The position numbers and the translations under genes are program-made. A DNA stretch of 64,000 bases from Micromonospora sp. MW-13 (GTDB lineage Bacteria; Actinomycetota; Actinomycetes; Mycobacteriales; Micromonosporaceae): contig NZ_QKKX01000043.1 of assembly GCF_003434305.1 (NCBI RefSeq), forward strand, positions 1 through 64,000. Direction: 5' to 3'. Shown one piece after another: positions 17,752 through 26,484 of this stretch. The notes under the pieces were generated by a model. It was not told where the DNA came from and did not search any database. It was given only the letters and a program-made list of their open reading frames with translations. Each line of letters starts with the position of its first letter. The stretch's first letter is position 1.

Positions 17752-19890
17752 ATGTCTGTGTTCACCCGCGTCGCCCGGGGCCGGCTCGCCGCCTGGCTCA
17801 CCGTGGCCGTGGCGATCGTCCTCGGCGCGGCCGTCTTCGGGTTCCCGAAGCCGGACAACCCCGCCCCCGTCTCGGCCACCGGCCTGTCCGTGCAGTGGCA
17901 GTCGACCCAGGTCGAACGGCTCCAGGACGAGCTGCCCGCCAGCGGGGTCCAGCCGGCGGTCGTCGTCGTCAGCCGCGCCGACGGTGGGCCGCTCACCGAG
18001 CCGGACCGCGCCGCGGTCACCGGCGCCTCGGGCGAGCTGGGCCGGTTCGCCGCCGGCGGGCGGGTCAGCCCGCCGCAGACCTCTCCGGACGGCACCGTGG
18101 CGCTCGTCGCCGTCCCGCTGTCCACCGCCGGCGGCCACGCCACCGTCGCGACGACGGTGGCCGACCTCCGCGCGGCCCTCGACGGCCTGCCCGACGGGCT
18201 CACCGCCGAGGTGACCGGCGCGCCGGCGTTCACCGCGGACCTGACGAAGGTCTTCGACGGCGCGGACATCACGTTGCTCGCCGTCACCGCCGGCGTCGTC
18301 GCCCTGCTGCTGCTGATCACCTACCGCAGCCCGTTCCTGTGGATCGTGCCGCTCGTCGTCGTCGCGGCCACCGAGCAGCTCACCCTGCGCGCCGTGGACA
18401 CCATCGTCCCGGCCGTCGGCATCCACCTCCAGGAGGGCCAGGTCACCGGCATCGCCAGCGTCCTGGTCTTCGGCGCCGCCACGGACTACGCCCTGCTGCT
18501 CATCGCCCGCTACCGGGAGGAGCTGCGCCGCGAGGAGGACCGTTTCGCCGCCATGCGCGCCGCCCTGCGCCGCACCGCCGAACCCATCCTGGCCAGCGGC
18601 GGCACCGTGGTCCTCGGCGTGCTCACCCTGCTGCTGTCGGAGCAGGAGACCAACCGGGCCCTGGCGGTGGCCTGCGCCACCGGCGTGGTGTTCGCCATGC
18701 TGTCGGCGCTGTTCGTCCTCCCCGCCGTGCTGGTGATCTTCGGCCGGGGGCTGTTCTGGCCGTTCGTGCCCCGGGTCGGCGGCCCCGTCCGCGAGGGCCG
18801 GCTCTGGGGCCGGCTCGGCGCCGCCGTCGTCCGCCGGCCCGTGCTGGTCGCGGCCCTCGCGACGCTGCTGCTCGCCGGGCTCGCCCTCGGTGGGCTCGGC
18901 ATCCGCACCGGGCTGTCGGAGACCGAGCAGTTCCGGGTCAAACCCGAGGCGGTGGCCGGCGCGGAGACCCTCGCGAAGGCATTCCCCGCCGGCACGACCC
19001 AACCGGTCGCCGTACTCACCACCCCCGCCGCCGTGGCGGCCGTCACCGACGCCGCCGCGGGCGTCCCCGGCGTGGCCTCGGCCCGGCCGGGAAACGCGGG
19101 CGCGACCGTCGCCCAGGTCGACGTGGTGCTGGCAGCCGAGCCGGGCACCGCCGCCGCGGACCGGGCGGTCGAGGCGCTGCGGGACGCCGTCGCGGCGGTC
19201 CCCGGCTCCGCGCCGCCGCCCGTCGAGGGCGCCGACCCGTTCACCGGTGCCGTGGTCGGCGGCACGGTCGCCGCCACCTACGACTCCGACCAGGCCGACG
19301 CCAAGGACCTGTGGCTGATCCTGCCGATCATCCTGCTGCTCGTCGGCGCGGTGCTCGTGCTGCTGCTGCGCGGTCTGGTCGCGCCGCTGCTGCTGGTGCT
19401 CACCGTGATCGCGTCGTTCTTCGCCAGCCTCGGCGCGGCGTGGCTGCTGTTCGACCACGTTCTCGGCCTCCCGGCGCTGGACAGCGGCGTCCTGCTGCTC
19501 GCCTTCGTGTTCCTGGTGGCCCTCGGCGTGGACTACAACATCTTCCTGGTCACCCGGGCCCGCGAGGACGCCCGGCGCACCGGCACCCGGGACGGCATGC
19601 TGTCGGCGCTGCGCGTCACCGGCGGCGTGATCACCAGCGCCGGCGTCCTGCTCGCCGCGGTCTTCGCCGTCCTCGGCGTCCTGCCGCTGATCACGCTGAC
19701 CCAGATCGGGGTCATCGTGTGCATCGGGGTGCTGCTCGACACCCTGCTGGTACGCACGGTGCTCGTGCCGGCGCTCGCGCTCGTGCTCGGCGACCGCTTC
19801 TGGTGGCCGGGTCGGATCGACCGGACGCCCGAGGACGCCCCGGCGGACCGGGACCGCGGGCCGGCCGAGCCGGCCGTCACCCGCGGCTGA
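17752..19890 (+). CDS. MMPL family transporter (RND superfamily)
   Basis: This is a 712-residue multi-pass membrane protein of the MMPL type, which exports lipids or small drugs using the proton gradient. It has the duplicated RND layout: a TM helix at 12-30, a soluble loop to about residue 175, a 5-6 TM bundle with FGAATDYALLLIARYREEL, a second TM start near 360, a second loop, and a bundle with ALGVDYNIFLVTRAREDA. These two (A/G)xDYxxFLxxRxRE motifs carry the proton-relay Asp-Tyr pairs. GAGGAAG precedes the ATG. It is divergent from, and probably repressed by, the adjacent MarR protein; such pairs are usual for export of toxic or antibiotic compounds. The substrate is unknown. Confidence 0.92.
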   Translation: MSVFTRVARGRLAAWLTVAVAIVLGAAVFGFPKPDNPAPVSATGLSVQWQSTQVERLQDELPASGVQPAVVVVSRADGGPLTEPDRAAVTGASGELGRFAAGGRVSPPQTSPDGTVALVAVPLSTAGGHATVATTVADLRAALDGLPDGLTAEVTGAPAFTADLTKVFDGADITLLAVTAGVVALLLLITYRSPFLWIVPLVVVAATEQLTLRAVDTIVPAVGIHLQEGQVTGIASVLVFGAATDYALLLIARYREELRREEDRFAAMRAALRRTAEPILASGGTVVLGVLTLLLSEQETNRALAVACATGVVFAMLSALFVLPAVLVIFGRGLFWPFVPRVGGPVREGRLWGRLGAAVVRRPVLVAALATLLLAGLALGGLGIRTGLSETEQFRVKPEAVAGAETLAKAFPAGTTQPVAVLTTPAAVAAVTDAAAGVPGVASARPGNAGATVAQVDVVLAAEPGTAAADRAVEALRDAVAAVPGSAPPPVEGADPFTGAVVGGTVAATYDSDQADAKDLWLILPIILLLVGAVLVLLLRGLVAPLLLVLTVIASFFASLGAAWLLFDHVLGLPALDSGVLLLAFVFLVALGVDYNIFLVTRAREDARRTGTRDGMLSALRVTGGVITSAGVLLAAVFAVLGVLPLITLTQIGVIVCIGVLLDTLLVRTVLVPALALVLGDRFWWPGRIDRTPEDAPADRDRGPAEPAVTRG

Positions 19891-19971
19891 CCGCCCCACC
19901 CGCGCCGACGCGGGGGGATCGCGGCGGGCCGCCGTGCCCCCGCCCCCGTCCCCCGGCCCCTGCCCGCGTCC

Positions 19972-21441
19972 CTACCCCGGGCCGACGCGGCGGCCCGGCC
20001 GAGCCCCGTCGTCGGCCGTCGGCGGGGTAAGCCCGTCGTCGGCCGCCGGTGGCGGCCCCGCCTCGGGCGTCGCCGCGCCCGGTCCGCCGCCGCCCGCCGC
20101 CCGGTCCCGGGTCGCCCAGGCGACCATGAACAGCGCCGTCCAGGCCGAACCGAGCAGCACCGAGGTGACGGTGCCGCTGGCGCTGCTCAACCCGAGGTAG
20201 AGCCGGGCACCGCCGATCGCCGACACCCCGGCCGCGGCCACCGTCCAGGCGGCCACCGCCACCGGCCAACGCGCGCCCCGGGACAGCAGCCAGGCCAGCG
20301 TGCACAGGCTCGCCGCAACGACGGCGTTCTGCGTCGGAAACAGCGCGCTCTCCTGCTCCCCCGACGCCGCCCGTCCCGGCGCGGCCAGGTCGGTGACCAC
20401 GGCGAGGACCACCAGCGGCAGGAACGCCCCGACCGAGCCCACCACGCTGAGCAGGTCGGCCCGCCACGGCCGCTGCCGCCAGGCCAGCACGGCGGCCAGC
20501 ACGGCGACCAGCGCGATCAGCGTCGAGCCACGCAGCACCGAGACGAGGGTGAACGCGACGTCGACCGTGCCGGGGGTGCGCCGCTCGGTGAACCAGCCGG
20601 CGATCGCGTCGTCGACCGCGGCCAGCCCGCTCCACCGCATCGCCGCCCCGAGCAACCAGGCGACGGCGAGCCCGGCGGCGAAGAGCAGCGCGAGCCCCGC
20701 CGCGAGGTTGATCAACAACGTCCAGGCCGGGCCGACCCGCATGGCCAGCAGGAAGAACAGCACGCCGTACCGGGCGGCGAGCCAGCGCACCGGCGGCAGC
20801 GCGGCCACCCGGGCCAGCAGCGCCCGCGCCGGGTCGGGGTGCCGGCCCAGCCAGCGGCCGACCAGCACCACGGCCAGCACCCCGCCGAGCAGCACCAGCA
20901 CCGCCCCGGTGGCCCGCCCGAGCAGCCGGGACACCGTCTCGTACGACTCCCCGGCCACGTTGCCCAGCAGCACCGACCCGCCCACCCAGGTCACCACCCC
21001 GGCGAGGTTCCACGGCGCGAACCGGCGGTAGGACATGCCGGCGGCCCCGGCCAGCCGGGGCGCCAGGGTCCGGGCGAAGGCGACCCAGCGGGCGGCCAGG
21101 ACCCCCCGCCCGCCGAGCCGCTCCAGCAGCTCGTCCGCCCGCCGCCAGCGGCCCGGCCCCACCCGGGCGCCCAGGCCCGAGGCCCGCAGCCGGGGCCCGT
21201 ACCGGCGACCCGCGCGGAACGCCACCGCGTCGCCGGCCACCGCTGCGACAATCATCACCAACAGCGCCGGCCCCAACCGAAGGGCACCGGTGTACGTAAG
21301 GAAGCCGACCAGCAGCAGGGTCGCCTCCCCGGGCACCAGCAGCCCGACGATCACCGCGGTCTCGCCGGCTACGATGGCCGCGGCGACCAGGTAGACCAGC
21401 AGGGGCGGCAGGTCCCGCACCGAGTTCAGCAGATCGTGCAC
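19972..21441 (-). CDS. DedA-PAP2 fusion membrane protein with degenerate phosphatase site
   Basis: This 489-residue membrane protein joins two domains. Residues 10-170 are a DedA/VTT domain (GLLVPGEATLLLVGFLTY, the FRAGRRYG motif, and the conserved arginine in ARWVAFARTLAPRLAG). After a linker helix, residues 220-455 have the helix pattern of a PAP2 lipid phosphatase. The catalytic motifs of PAP2 are eroded: PSGH is replaced by PTQN (369-372), and the SRxxxGxHxxxD motif is ARLYLGLSSASG (412-423), with Ser for the catalytic His and Gly for the Asp. The first motif (Lys...Arg-Pro) is also not found. DedA-PAP2 fusions are known in bacteria and would couple lipid flipping to dephosphorylation. 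This one can probably only transport or bind. The C-terminal 45 residues are Pro/Gly-rich. Confidence 0.82.
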   Translation of the reverse strand: MHDLLNSVRDLPPLLVYLVAAAIVAGETAVIVGLLVPGEATLLLVGFLTYTGALRLGPALLVMIVAAVAGDAVAFRAGRRYGPRLRASGLGARVGPGRWRRADELLERLGGRGVLAARWVAFARTLAPRLAGAAGMSYRRFAPWNLAGVVTWVGGSVLLGNVAGESYETVSRLLGRATGAVLVLLGGVLAVVLVGRWLGRHPDPARALLARVAALPPVRWLAARYGVLFFLLAMRVGPAWTLLINLAAGLALLFAAGLAVAWLLGAAMRWSGLAAVDDAIAGWFTERRTPGTVDVAFTLVSVLRGSTLIALVAVLAAVLAWRQRPWRADLLSVVGSVGAFLPLVVLAVVTDLAAPGRAASGEQESALFPTQNAVVAASLCTLAWLLSRGARWPVAVAAWTVAAAGVSAIGGARLYLGLSSASGTVTSVLLGSAWTALFMVAWATRDRAAGGGGPGAATPEAGPPPAADDGLTPPTADDGARPGRRVGPG

Positions 21442-21575
21442 GACAGCCCCCGGATCACGGCGGCCAGCATGCCAGCCGGGGCAAGCAGGGCGACAGCGGT
21501 TCCGGCACAGATCCGGGTAGCGCCGGGGTGACCCCGACGCCGCCCCTGATCCGCACAGGCAGGAGGATGGAACCC

Positions 21576-23444
21576 ATGCAGCTTCGCACCGACCTCCGCA
21601 ACGTCGCCATCATCGCTCACGTCGACCACGGCAAGACCACCCTGGTCGACGCCATGTTGCGGCAGGCCGGAGCCTACGGCGCCCGCGGTGAGACGACCGA
21701 GCGGGTGATGGACTCGGGGGACCTGGAACGGGAAAAGGGCATCACCATCCTGGCCAAGAACACCGGCGTGCGGTACCTGCCGGCGGACGGCTCCGACCCG
21801 GTCACCATCAACATCATCGACACTCCCGGGCACGCCGACTTCGGCGGCGAGGTGGAGCGGGGCCTCACCATGGTCGACGGCGTGGTGCTGCTCGTCGACG
21901 CCAGCGAGGGCCCGCTGCCGCAGACCCGCTTCGTGCTGCGCAAGGCGCTGCGCGCCCGGATGCCGATCATCCTGGTGATCAACAAGGTGGACCGCCCCGA
22001 CGCCCGGATCAAGGAGGTCGTGGACGACACCTACGAGCTCTTCCTCGACCTGGACGCCGACGAGGAGCAGATCGACTTCCCGATCGTCTACGCCTGCGCC
22101 CGCGACGGCATCGCCTCGCTCACCCAGCCCGCCGACGGCTCGGTCCCCCAGGACAGCCAGAGCCTGGAGCCGCTGTTCCGCACCCTGCTCGACACCATCC
22201 CGCCGCCCGCATACGACGAGGACGCGCCGCTCCAGGCGCACGTGACCAACCTCGACGCCTCGCCGTTCCTCGGCCGGCTGGCGCTGTGCCGGGTCCGACA
22301 GGGCACCATCGCCAAGGGCCAGACCGTCGCCTGGTGTCGCACCGACGGCACCAACCAGCGGGTCCGCATCTCCGAGATGCTGATGACCGAGGGCCTGGAG
22401 CGCAAGCCGGCCGAGTCGGCCGGACCGGGCGACATCATCGCGGTCGCCGGCATCCCGGAGATCATGATCGGCGAGACCCTGGCCGACGCCGAGAACCCGG
22501 TCGCGCTGCCGCTGATCACCGTCGACGAGCCGGCCATCTCGATGACCATCGGCACCAACACCTCGCCGCTGGTCGGCCGGGTCAAGGGCGCCAAGGTCAC
22601 CGCCCGGATGGTCAAGGACCGCCTCGACAAGGAGCTGGTCGGCAACGTCTCCCTGCGGGTGCTGCCCACCGAACGGCCCGACGCCTGGGAGGTGCAGGGC
22701 CGCGGCGAGCTGGCCCTGGCCATCCTGGTCGAGCAGATGCGCCGCGAGTCCTACGAGCTGACCGTCGGCAAGCCGCAGGTGGTCACCAGGGAGATCGACG
22801 GGAAGACCTGCGAGCCGGTGGAGCGGCTGACCATCGACGCCCCCGACGAGTACCTGGGCGCCATCACCCAGCTTCTGGCCACCCGCAAGGGTCGGATGGA
22901 GCAGCTGGTCAACCACGGCACCGGCTGGATCCGGATGGAGTGGCTGGTGCCCGCGCGCGGGCTGATCGGCTTCCGCACCGAGTTCCTCACCGACACCCGG
23001 GGCACCGGCATCCTGCACCACGTCTTCGAGTCGTACGAGCCGTGGTTCGGCGAGCTGCGCACCCGCAACAACGGCTCGCTGGTCGCCGACCGGGCCGGCG
23101 CGGTCACCTCGTTCGCCATGATCAACCTTCAGGAGCGCGGCCAGCTCTTCGTCGAGCCGACCACCGAGGTGTACGAGGGCATGATCGTCGGCGAGAACTC
23201 CCGCTCCGACGACATGGACGTCAACATCACCAAGGAGAAGAAGCTCACCAACATGCGGGCCTCGACCTCCGACGAGACCGAGAAGCTGATCCCGCCGCGC
23301 AGGCTGTCCCTGGAGCAGGCCCTGGAGTTCTGCCGCGAGGACGAGTGCGTCGAGGTGACCCCGGCGGCCGTGCGCATCCGCAAGGTCGTCCTCGACCAGA
23401 CGCAGCGCGCCCGCACGGTGGCCCGCCGCAAGCACGCCGGCTGA
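21576..23444 (+). CDS. typA: Ribosome-associated GTPase TypA/BipA
   Basis: This is a 622-residue translational GTPase of the EF-G-like family that assists ribosome assembly and stress growth. G1 is AHVDHGKTT (14-22), switch II is DTPGHADFGGEVERGL, and G4 is NKVDRPDAR. Domains II and V follow, as well as the BipA-specific C-terminal domain (GRMEQLVNHGTGWIRMEWLV and RTRNNGSLVADRAG). The start at 21576 (MQLRTDLRNVAIIAHV) has AGGAGG (21561-21566) at 9-nt spacing; the ATG at 21567 touches the Shine-Dalgarno sequence and is too close. A strong terminator follows. Confidence 0.96.
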   Translation: MQLRTDLRNVAIIAHVDHGKTTLVDAMLRQAGAYGARGETTERVMDSGDLEREKGITILAKNTGVRYLPADGSDPVTINIIDTPGHADFGGEVERGLTMVDGVVLLVDASEGPLPQTRFVLRKALRARMPIILVINKVDRPDARIKEVVDDTYELFLDLDADEEQIDFPIVYACARDGIASLTQPADGSVPQDSQSLEPLFRTLLDTIPPPAYDEDAPLQAHVTNLDASPFLGRLALCRVRQGTIAKGQTVAWCRTDGTNQRVRISEMLMTEGLERKPAESAGPGDIIAVAGIPEIMIGETLADAENPVALPLITVDEPAISMTIGTNTSPLVGRVKGAKVTARMVKDRLDKELVGNVSLRVLPTERPDAWEVQGRGELALAILVEQMRRESYELTVGKPQVVTREIDGKTCEPVERLTIDAPDEYLGAITQLLATRKGRMEQLVNHGTGWIRMEWLVPARGLIGFRTEFLTDTRGTGILHHVFESYEPWFGELRTRNNGSLVADRAGAVTSFAMINLQERGQLFVEPTTEVYEGMIVGENSRSDDMDVNITKEKKLTNMRASTSDETEKLIPPRRLSLEQALEFCREDECVEVTPAAVRIRKVVLDQTQRARTVARRKHAG

Positions 23445-23463
23445 CGGCCGAGCACCACGCGCC

Positions 23464-23498
23464 GCGCGGGCCGGGAGGGACCACCTCCCGGCCCGCGC
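23464..23498 (+). terminator. Terminator of typA
   Basis: A 14-bp perfect stem, GCGCGGGCCGGGAG and its complement, has a 7-nt loop and starts 20 bp after the typA stop codon. Confidence 0.75.
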
Positions 23499-23531
23499 CG
23501 CACCCGGCCCGCCGGGGACGTCCGGATCCGC

Positions 23532-23537
23532 TACGGT
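23532..23537 (+). promoter_or_regulatory. -10 box of a leaderless promoter
   Basis: TACGGT lies seven bases before the ATG at 23545. No ribosome binding site is present. Confidence 0.5.
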
Positions 23538-23544
23538 CACCGGC

Positions 23545-24417
23545 ATGATCTGGGACGACCTCGACGCCCAACTGGACCCGCTGCCGGGCACCATCTCGGC
23601 GTACCTGGGCCGGCTCGACGCCGCCCCCACCTGGACCCGCCACCCCGACGCCACCCACTACGCGGCCAGCACCATGAAGGTCGCCGTGCTGCTGGCCCTG
23701 CACCGGGCGGCCGAGGCCGGCGCCCTCGACCTGGCCACCCACGTCGACGTATGCAACGAGTTCGACTCCGCCCAGCCCGGCACACCCCGGTTCTCCTGCG
23801 CCCGGCACTACGACAACGACGAGGCCGTCTGGCAGCGGGAAGGCCACGGCGCGCCCCTGCGCTGGCTCGCCGAGCGGATGATCGTGCGCTCCAGCAACCT
23901 GGCCACCAACCTCTGCCTCGCCCACGTCGGGCTGCCCGCCGTGGCCGACGCCTGGGCCCTCGCCGGCGCCCGGCACAGCGTCACCGGGCGCGGCATCGAG
24001 GACTTCGCCGCCCGGGAGGCCGGGATCACCAACCTGGTCACCGCCGCCGACCTGGCGGCCCTGCTCGGCGGGCTGGCCGCCGGGGCGACCCGGCCCGGCC
24101 CGCTCGCCTCCCCCGCCGGCTGCGCCGCCATGCTCGACGTCCTGTTCGCCCAGGAGCTCCGCGAGGACCTCGCCGCCGGGCTACCCGAAGGGGTCCGCAT
24201 CGCCCACAAGAACGGCTGGGTACGCGGCGTCCGGCACGGCGCCGGGGTGGTCTACCCGCCCGACGCCCCGCCGTACGTGCTGGTGGTCTGCACCACCACC
24301 GACCTCGCCGACGGCGGCGCCACCGGCGACGAGCCCACCGACGACGCCTGCCGGCTGCTCGCCGACATCTCCGCCCGGGCCTGGGCCGCCCGCCACGACC
24401 TGCGCCCCGCCGGCTAG
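23545..24417 (+). CDS. Class A beta-lactamase-fold serine hydrolase
   Basis: This 290-residue protein has the active-site set of class A beta-lactamases and related DD-peptidases: SxxK as STMK in YAASTMKVAVLLAL, SxN as SSN in IVRSSNLATNLCL, and a KTG-like box KNG in RIAHKNGWVRGV followed by HGAGVVY. There is no signal peptide, so unlike resistance enzymes it should stay in the cytoplasm, and beta-lactam resistance is not implied. Such cytosolic members are common in actinobacteria and of unknown substrate; amide, ester or peptide hydrolysis is possible. The gene stands alone and is probably leaderless. Confidence 0.85.
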   Translation: MIWDDLDAQLDPLPGTISAYLGRLDAAPTWTRHPDATHYAASTMKVAVLLALHRAAEAGALDLATHVDVCNEFDSAQPGTPRFSCARHYDNDEAVWQREGHGAPLRWLAERMIVRSSNLATNLCLAHVGLPAVADAWALAGARHSVTGRGIEDFAAREAGITNLVTAADLAALLGGLAAGATRPGPLASPAGCAAMLDVLFAQELREDLAAGLPEGVRIAHKNGWVRGVRHGAGVVYPPDAPPYVLVVCTTTDLADGGATGDEPTDDACRLLADISARAWAARHDLRPAG

Positions 24418-24426
24418 CCCGCCGCC

Positions 24427-24460
24427 CCCCGGGTGGGCCCGCTGGCGGGCCCACCCGGGG
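24427..24460. terminator. Bidirectional hairpin between convergent genes
   Basis: CCCCGGGTGGGCCCG (24427-24441) and its complement (24446-24460) form a perfect 15-bp stem with a 4-nt loop. It lies between the serine hydrolase and the tyrosine phosphatase genes. Confidence 0.8.
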
Positions 24461-24492
24461 TCGACCCGGCGCGCGCCCCGCCGGTGCCGGCC

Positions 24493-25290
24493 TCAGTCCA
24501 GCAGGTTGTCCCGTAGCGCCGCCAGGTGCGCGTCGGTCAGCCCCAGCCCGTCGCGCAGGTACCGGTCGAACGAGCCGTGCACCCGCCGGACCTCGTCGTA
24601 CGCGGCGTCCAGGTACGCACCGCGCACCTCCATCAGCGGCCGGATCGCCGCCTCCGCCAGCTCCGGCTGCCGGGCCCGCATGGCCTGGAGGACAACCTCC
24701 CGGAGGCTCTCCGTCTGCGAGTTGGTCCGCAGGTAGTCGGCCCGAATCGCCGCCTCGTCCACCCCGACCGCCGTGAGCAGGACCACCGACAGCCAGCCCG
24801 TGCGGTCCTTGCCGGCCGAACAGTGGAACAGCAGCGGCAGGCTCCCCACGTCGGCGGCCAGCCGGGCCGCCGCGCCGAAGCCCGCCCGGGCCGCCTCCCC
24901 GGTGACGAACCACCGGTAGATCCCCGCCATCGCCGCCGGGCTGCCCTGCATGGCCAGCTTCGCCTCCGCGCCCAGGTCGTGCCCGAGCAGCACCTCCGAC
25001 ACCGCCGTGAACACCGGGTGGGCCGCGTCGTACACCGGCAGGCGCACCACCCGGGGCTCACCGGCCAACCGGTTCGGCGGGGCCGCCACGATCTCCGAGT
25101 CGCCGCGCAGGTCCACCACGCAGGCCGGGGCGATCCGCGCCAGCGTCGACAGGTCCTCGTCGGTCAACCGGCCCAGCGCCGGGGTGCGGATCAACCGGCC
25201 CGTTCGCACCCGCCGCCCGCCCGCGCCCAGCATGCCGCCGAGGTCCCGCGCGTTCGGCGCGCCCACCAGCTCCCAGTCCTGCCCCGTCAT
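24493..25290 (-). CDS. Tyrosine-protein phosphatase (Tyr phosphatase family 3)
   Basis: This 265-residue phosphatase is of the PtpB/MptpB-like group. The P-loop is FHCSAGKDRTGW, with the catalytic Cys and Arg and the acidic Asp that gives these enzymes dual specificity. Upstream motifs typical of the group are NARDLGGMLGAGGRRV near the N-terminus and VVDLRGDSEI around residue 70. The start at 25290 (MTGQDWELVGAPN) is chosen because GGGAGG precedes it by 4 nt; the frame extends to 25374 but would overlap the promoter of the divergent epimerase gene. It has no signal peptide. Confidence 0.92.
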   Translation of the reverse strand: MTGQDWELVGAPNARDLGGMLGAGGRRVRTGRLIRTPALGRLTDEDLSTLARIAPACVVDLRGDSEIVAAPPNRLAGEPRVVRLPVYDAAHPVFTAVSEVLLGHDLGAEAKLAMQGSPAAMAGIYRWFVTGEAARAGFGAAARLAADVGSLPLLFHCSAGKDRTGWLSVVLLTAVGVDEAAIRADYLRTNSQTESLREVVLQAMRARQPELAEAAIRPLMEVRGAYLDAAYDEVRRVHGSFDRYLRDGLGLTDAHLAALRDNLLD

Positions 25291-25321
25291 CCGGCCTCCC
25301 CAGTCGTCGTGCAATGCCGTA

Positions 25322-25327
25322 TAGGGT
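25322..25327 (+). promoter_or_regulatory. -10 box of a leaderless promoter for the epimerase gene
   Basis: TAGGGT, within TATAGGGT, lies seven bases before the ATG at 25335, in the 44-bp gap to the divergent phosphatase gene. Confidence 0.55.
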
Positions 25328-25334
25328 GCCGCAC

Positions 25335-26432
25335 ATGACGATCGCCGCGGTACACACCCACCGGCTTTCCGCACCCCTGCACACCCCGTTCGTGACGGCG
25401 CTGCGCCGTACCACCACCGTGGACACCCTGATCGTGGAGCTGGTCGACGACGACGGGCGGTCCGGGTTCGGCGAGGCGCCGCAGGTGTGGCAGGTGACCG
25501 GGGCGTCGCTGGCCGGCGCCGAGGCGTGCGTCCGGGAGATGCTCGCGCCCGGCCTGCTCGGGCGGGACGCCGACGACCTGGTGGCCCGCTGCACCGAGGT
25601 GCAGCGCCTGGTGGTCGGCAACGAGGCCGCCAAGGCGGCGGTGGACACCGCGCTGCACGACCTGGCCGCGCGCCGGCTCGGCGTACCCCTGGTGCGGTTG
25701 CTCGGCGGCACGGCCCTGCGGGTGCCGACGGACGTCACCCTGGCCGCGGGCGACGCCACCGACCTGGCCACGGCCGCGCGGCAGCGGCGGGCCGAGGGGT
25801 TCACCGTGCTGAAGCTGAAGGTGGGCACCGACGCGGCGGGCGACCTGGAACGGGTCCGCGCGGTCCGCGCCGCCGTCGGCCCGCAGGTGCAGATCCGGCT
25901 CGACGCCAACCAGGGCTGGACGCCCCGCGAGGCCGTCCGGGTGATCCGCGGCATCGAGGACGCGGGGCTGGACGTGGAGCTGGTGGAGCAGCCGGTGGCC
26001 CGCTGGGACCTCGACGGGCTGGCCTGGGTCAGCGACCGGGTCGGCGTGCCGATCCTGGCCGACGAGTCGGTGTTCGGGGTTCGCGACCTGGTCGAGGTGA
26101 TCCGGCGCCGGGCCGCCGACATGGTCAACGTCAAGCTGGCCAAGTGCGGGGGCCTGCACGCGGCGCGCACGCTGCTCGACCTGGCCACCGCGCACGGCGT
26201 CGGCACCGTGGTCGGCTCGATGATGGAGAGCCAGGTCGGGCTGGGGGCCGCGGCCAGCCTGGTGGCCGCGTACCGGACCACCGCCGTCTCCGACCTCGAC
26301 GCCGCCTGGTGGCTGGCCCGGTCGCCGGTGCGCGGCGGCATCCGGTACGACGGGGCGACGGTGCTGCTGCCGGACGCACCCGGTCTCGGCATCACCTCCG
26401 TGTCTGTAGCAAACATGCAGCCACATGGTTGA
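25335..26432 (+). CDS. Enolase-superfamily dipeptide epimerase (L-Ala-D/L-Glu epimerase type)
   Basis: This 365-residue enzyme belongs to the muconate-lactonising subgroup of the enolase superfamily. The catalytic lysines are K160/K162 (LKLKVG) and K267 (VNVKLAKCGG). Metal ligands are seen in LDANQGW, LVEQPV and LADES. The C-terminal VVGSMMESQVG and the DLDAAWWL stretch are typical of dipeptide epimerases that convert L-Ala-D-Glu from murein turnover to L-Ala-L-Glu. The next gene, 52 bp downstream on the same strand, is an NlpC/P60 peptidase. This pairing matches ykfB/ykfC of Bacillus subtilis and supports a role in recycling peptidoglycan peptides. Exact substrate specificity cannot be read from sequence; o-succinylbenzoate synthase-like members look similar. 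Confidence 0.85.
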   Translation: MTIAAVHTHRLSAPLHTPFVTALRRTTTVDTLIVELVDDDGRSGFGEAPQVWQVTGASLAGAEACVREMLAPGLLGRDADDLVARCTEVQRLVVGNEAAKAAVDTALHDLAARRLGVPLVRLLGGTALRVPTDVTLAAGDATDLATAARQRRAEGFTVLKLKVGTDAAGDLERVRAVRAAVGPQVQIRLDANQGWTPREAVRVIRGIEDAGLDVELVEQPVARWDLDGLAWVSDRVGVPILADESVFGVRDLVEVIRRRAADMVNVKLAKCGGLHAARTLLDLATAHGVGTVVGSMMESQVGLGAAASLVAAYRTTAVSDLDAAWWLARSPVRGGIRYDGATVLLPDAPGLGITSVSVANMQPHG

Positions 26433-26484
26433 TGCTTGGCGCTTTTTTTCATAGGGTCACGGCAGGGGTCGCCGCGAGCTGGGG

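Noticed and set aside
23545..24417. Beta-lactam resistance gene
   Set aside because: The active-site motifs are of class A type, but the protein has no export signal and would stay in the cytoplasm, away from the drug target.
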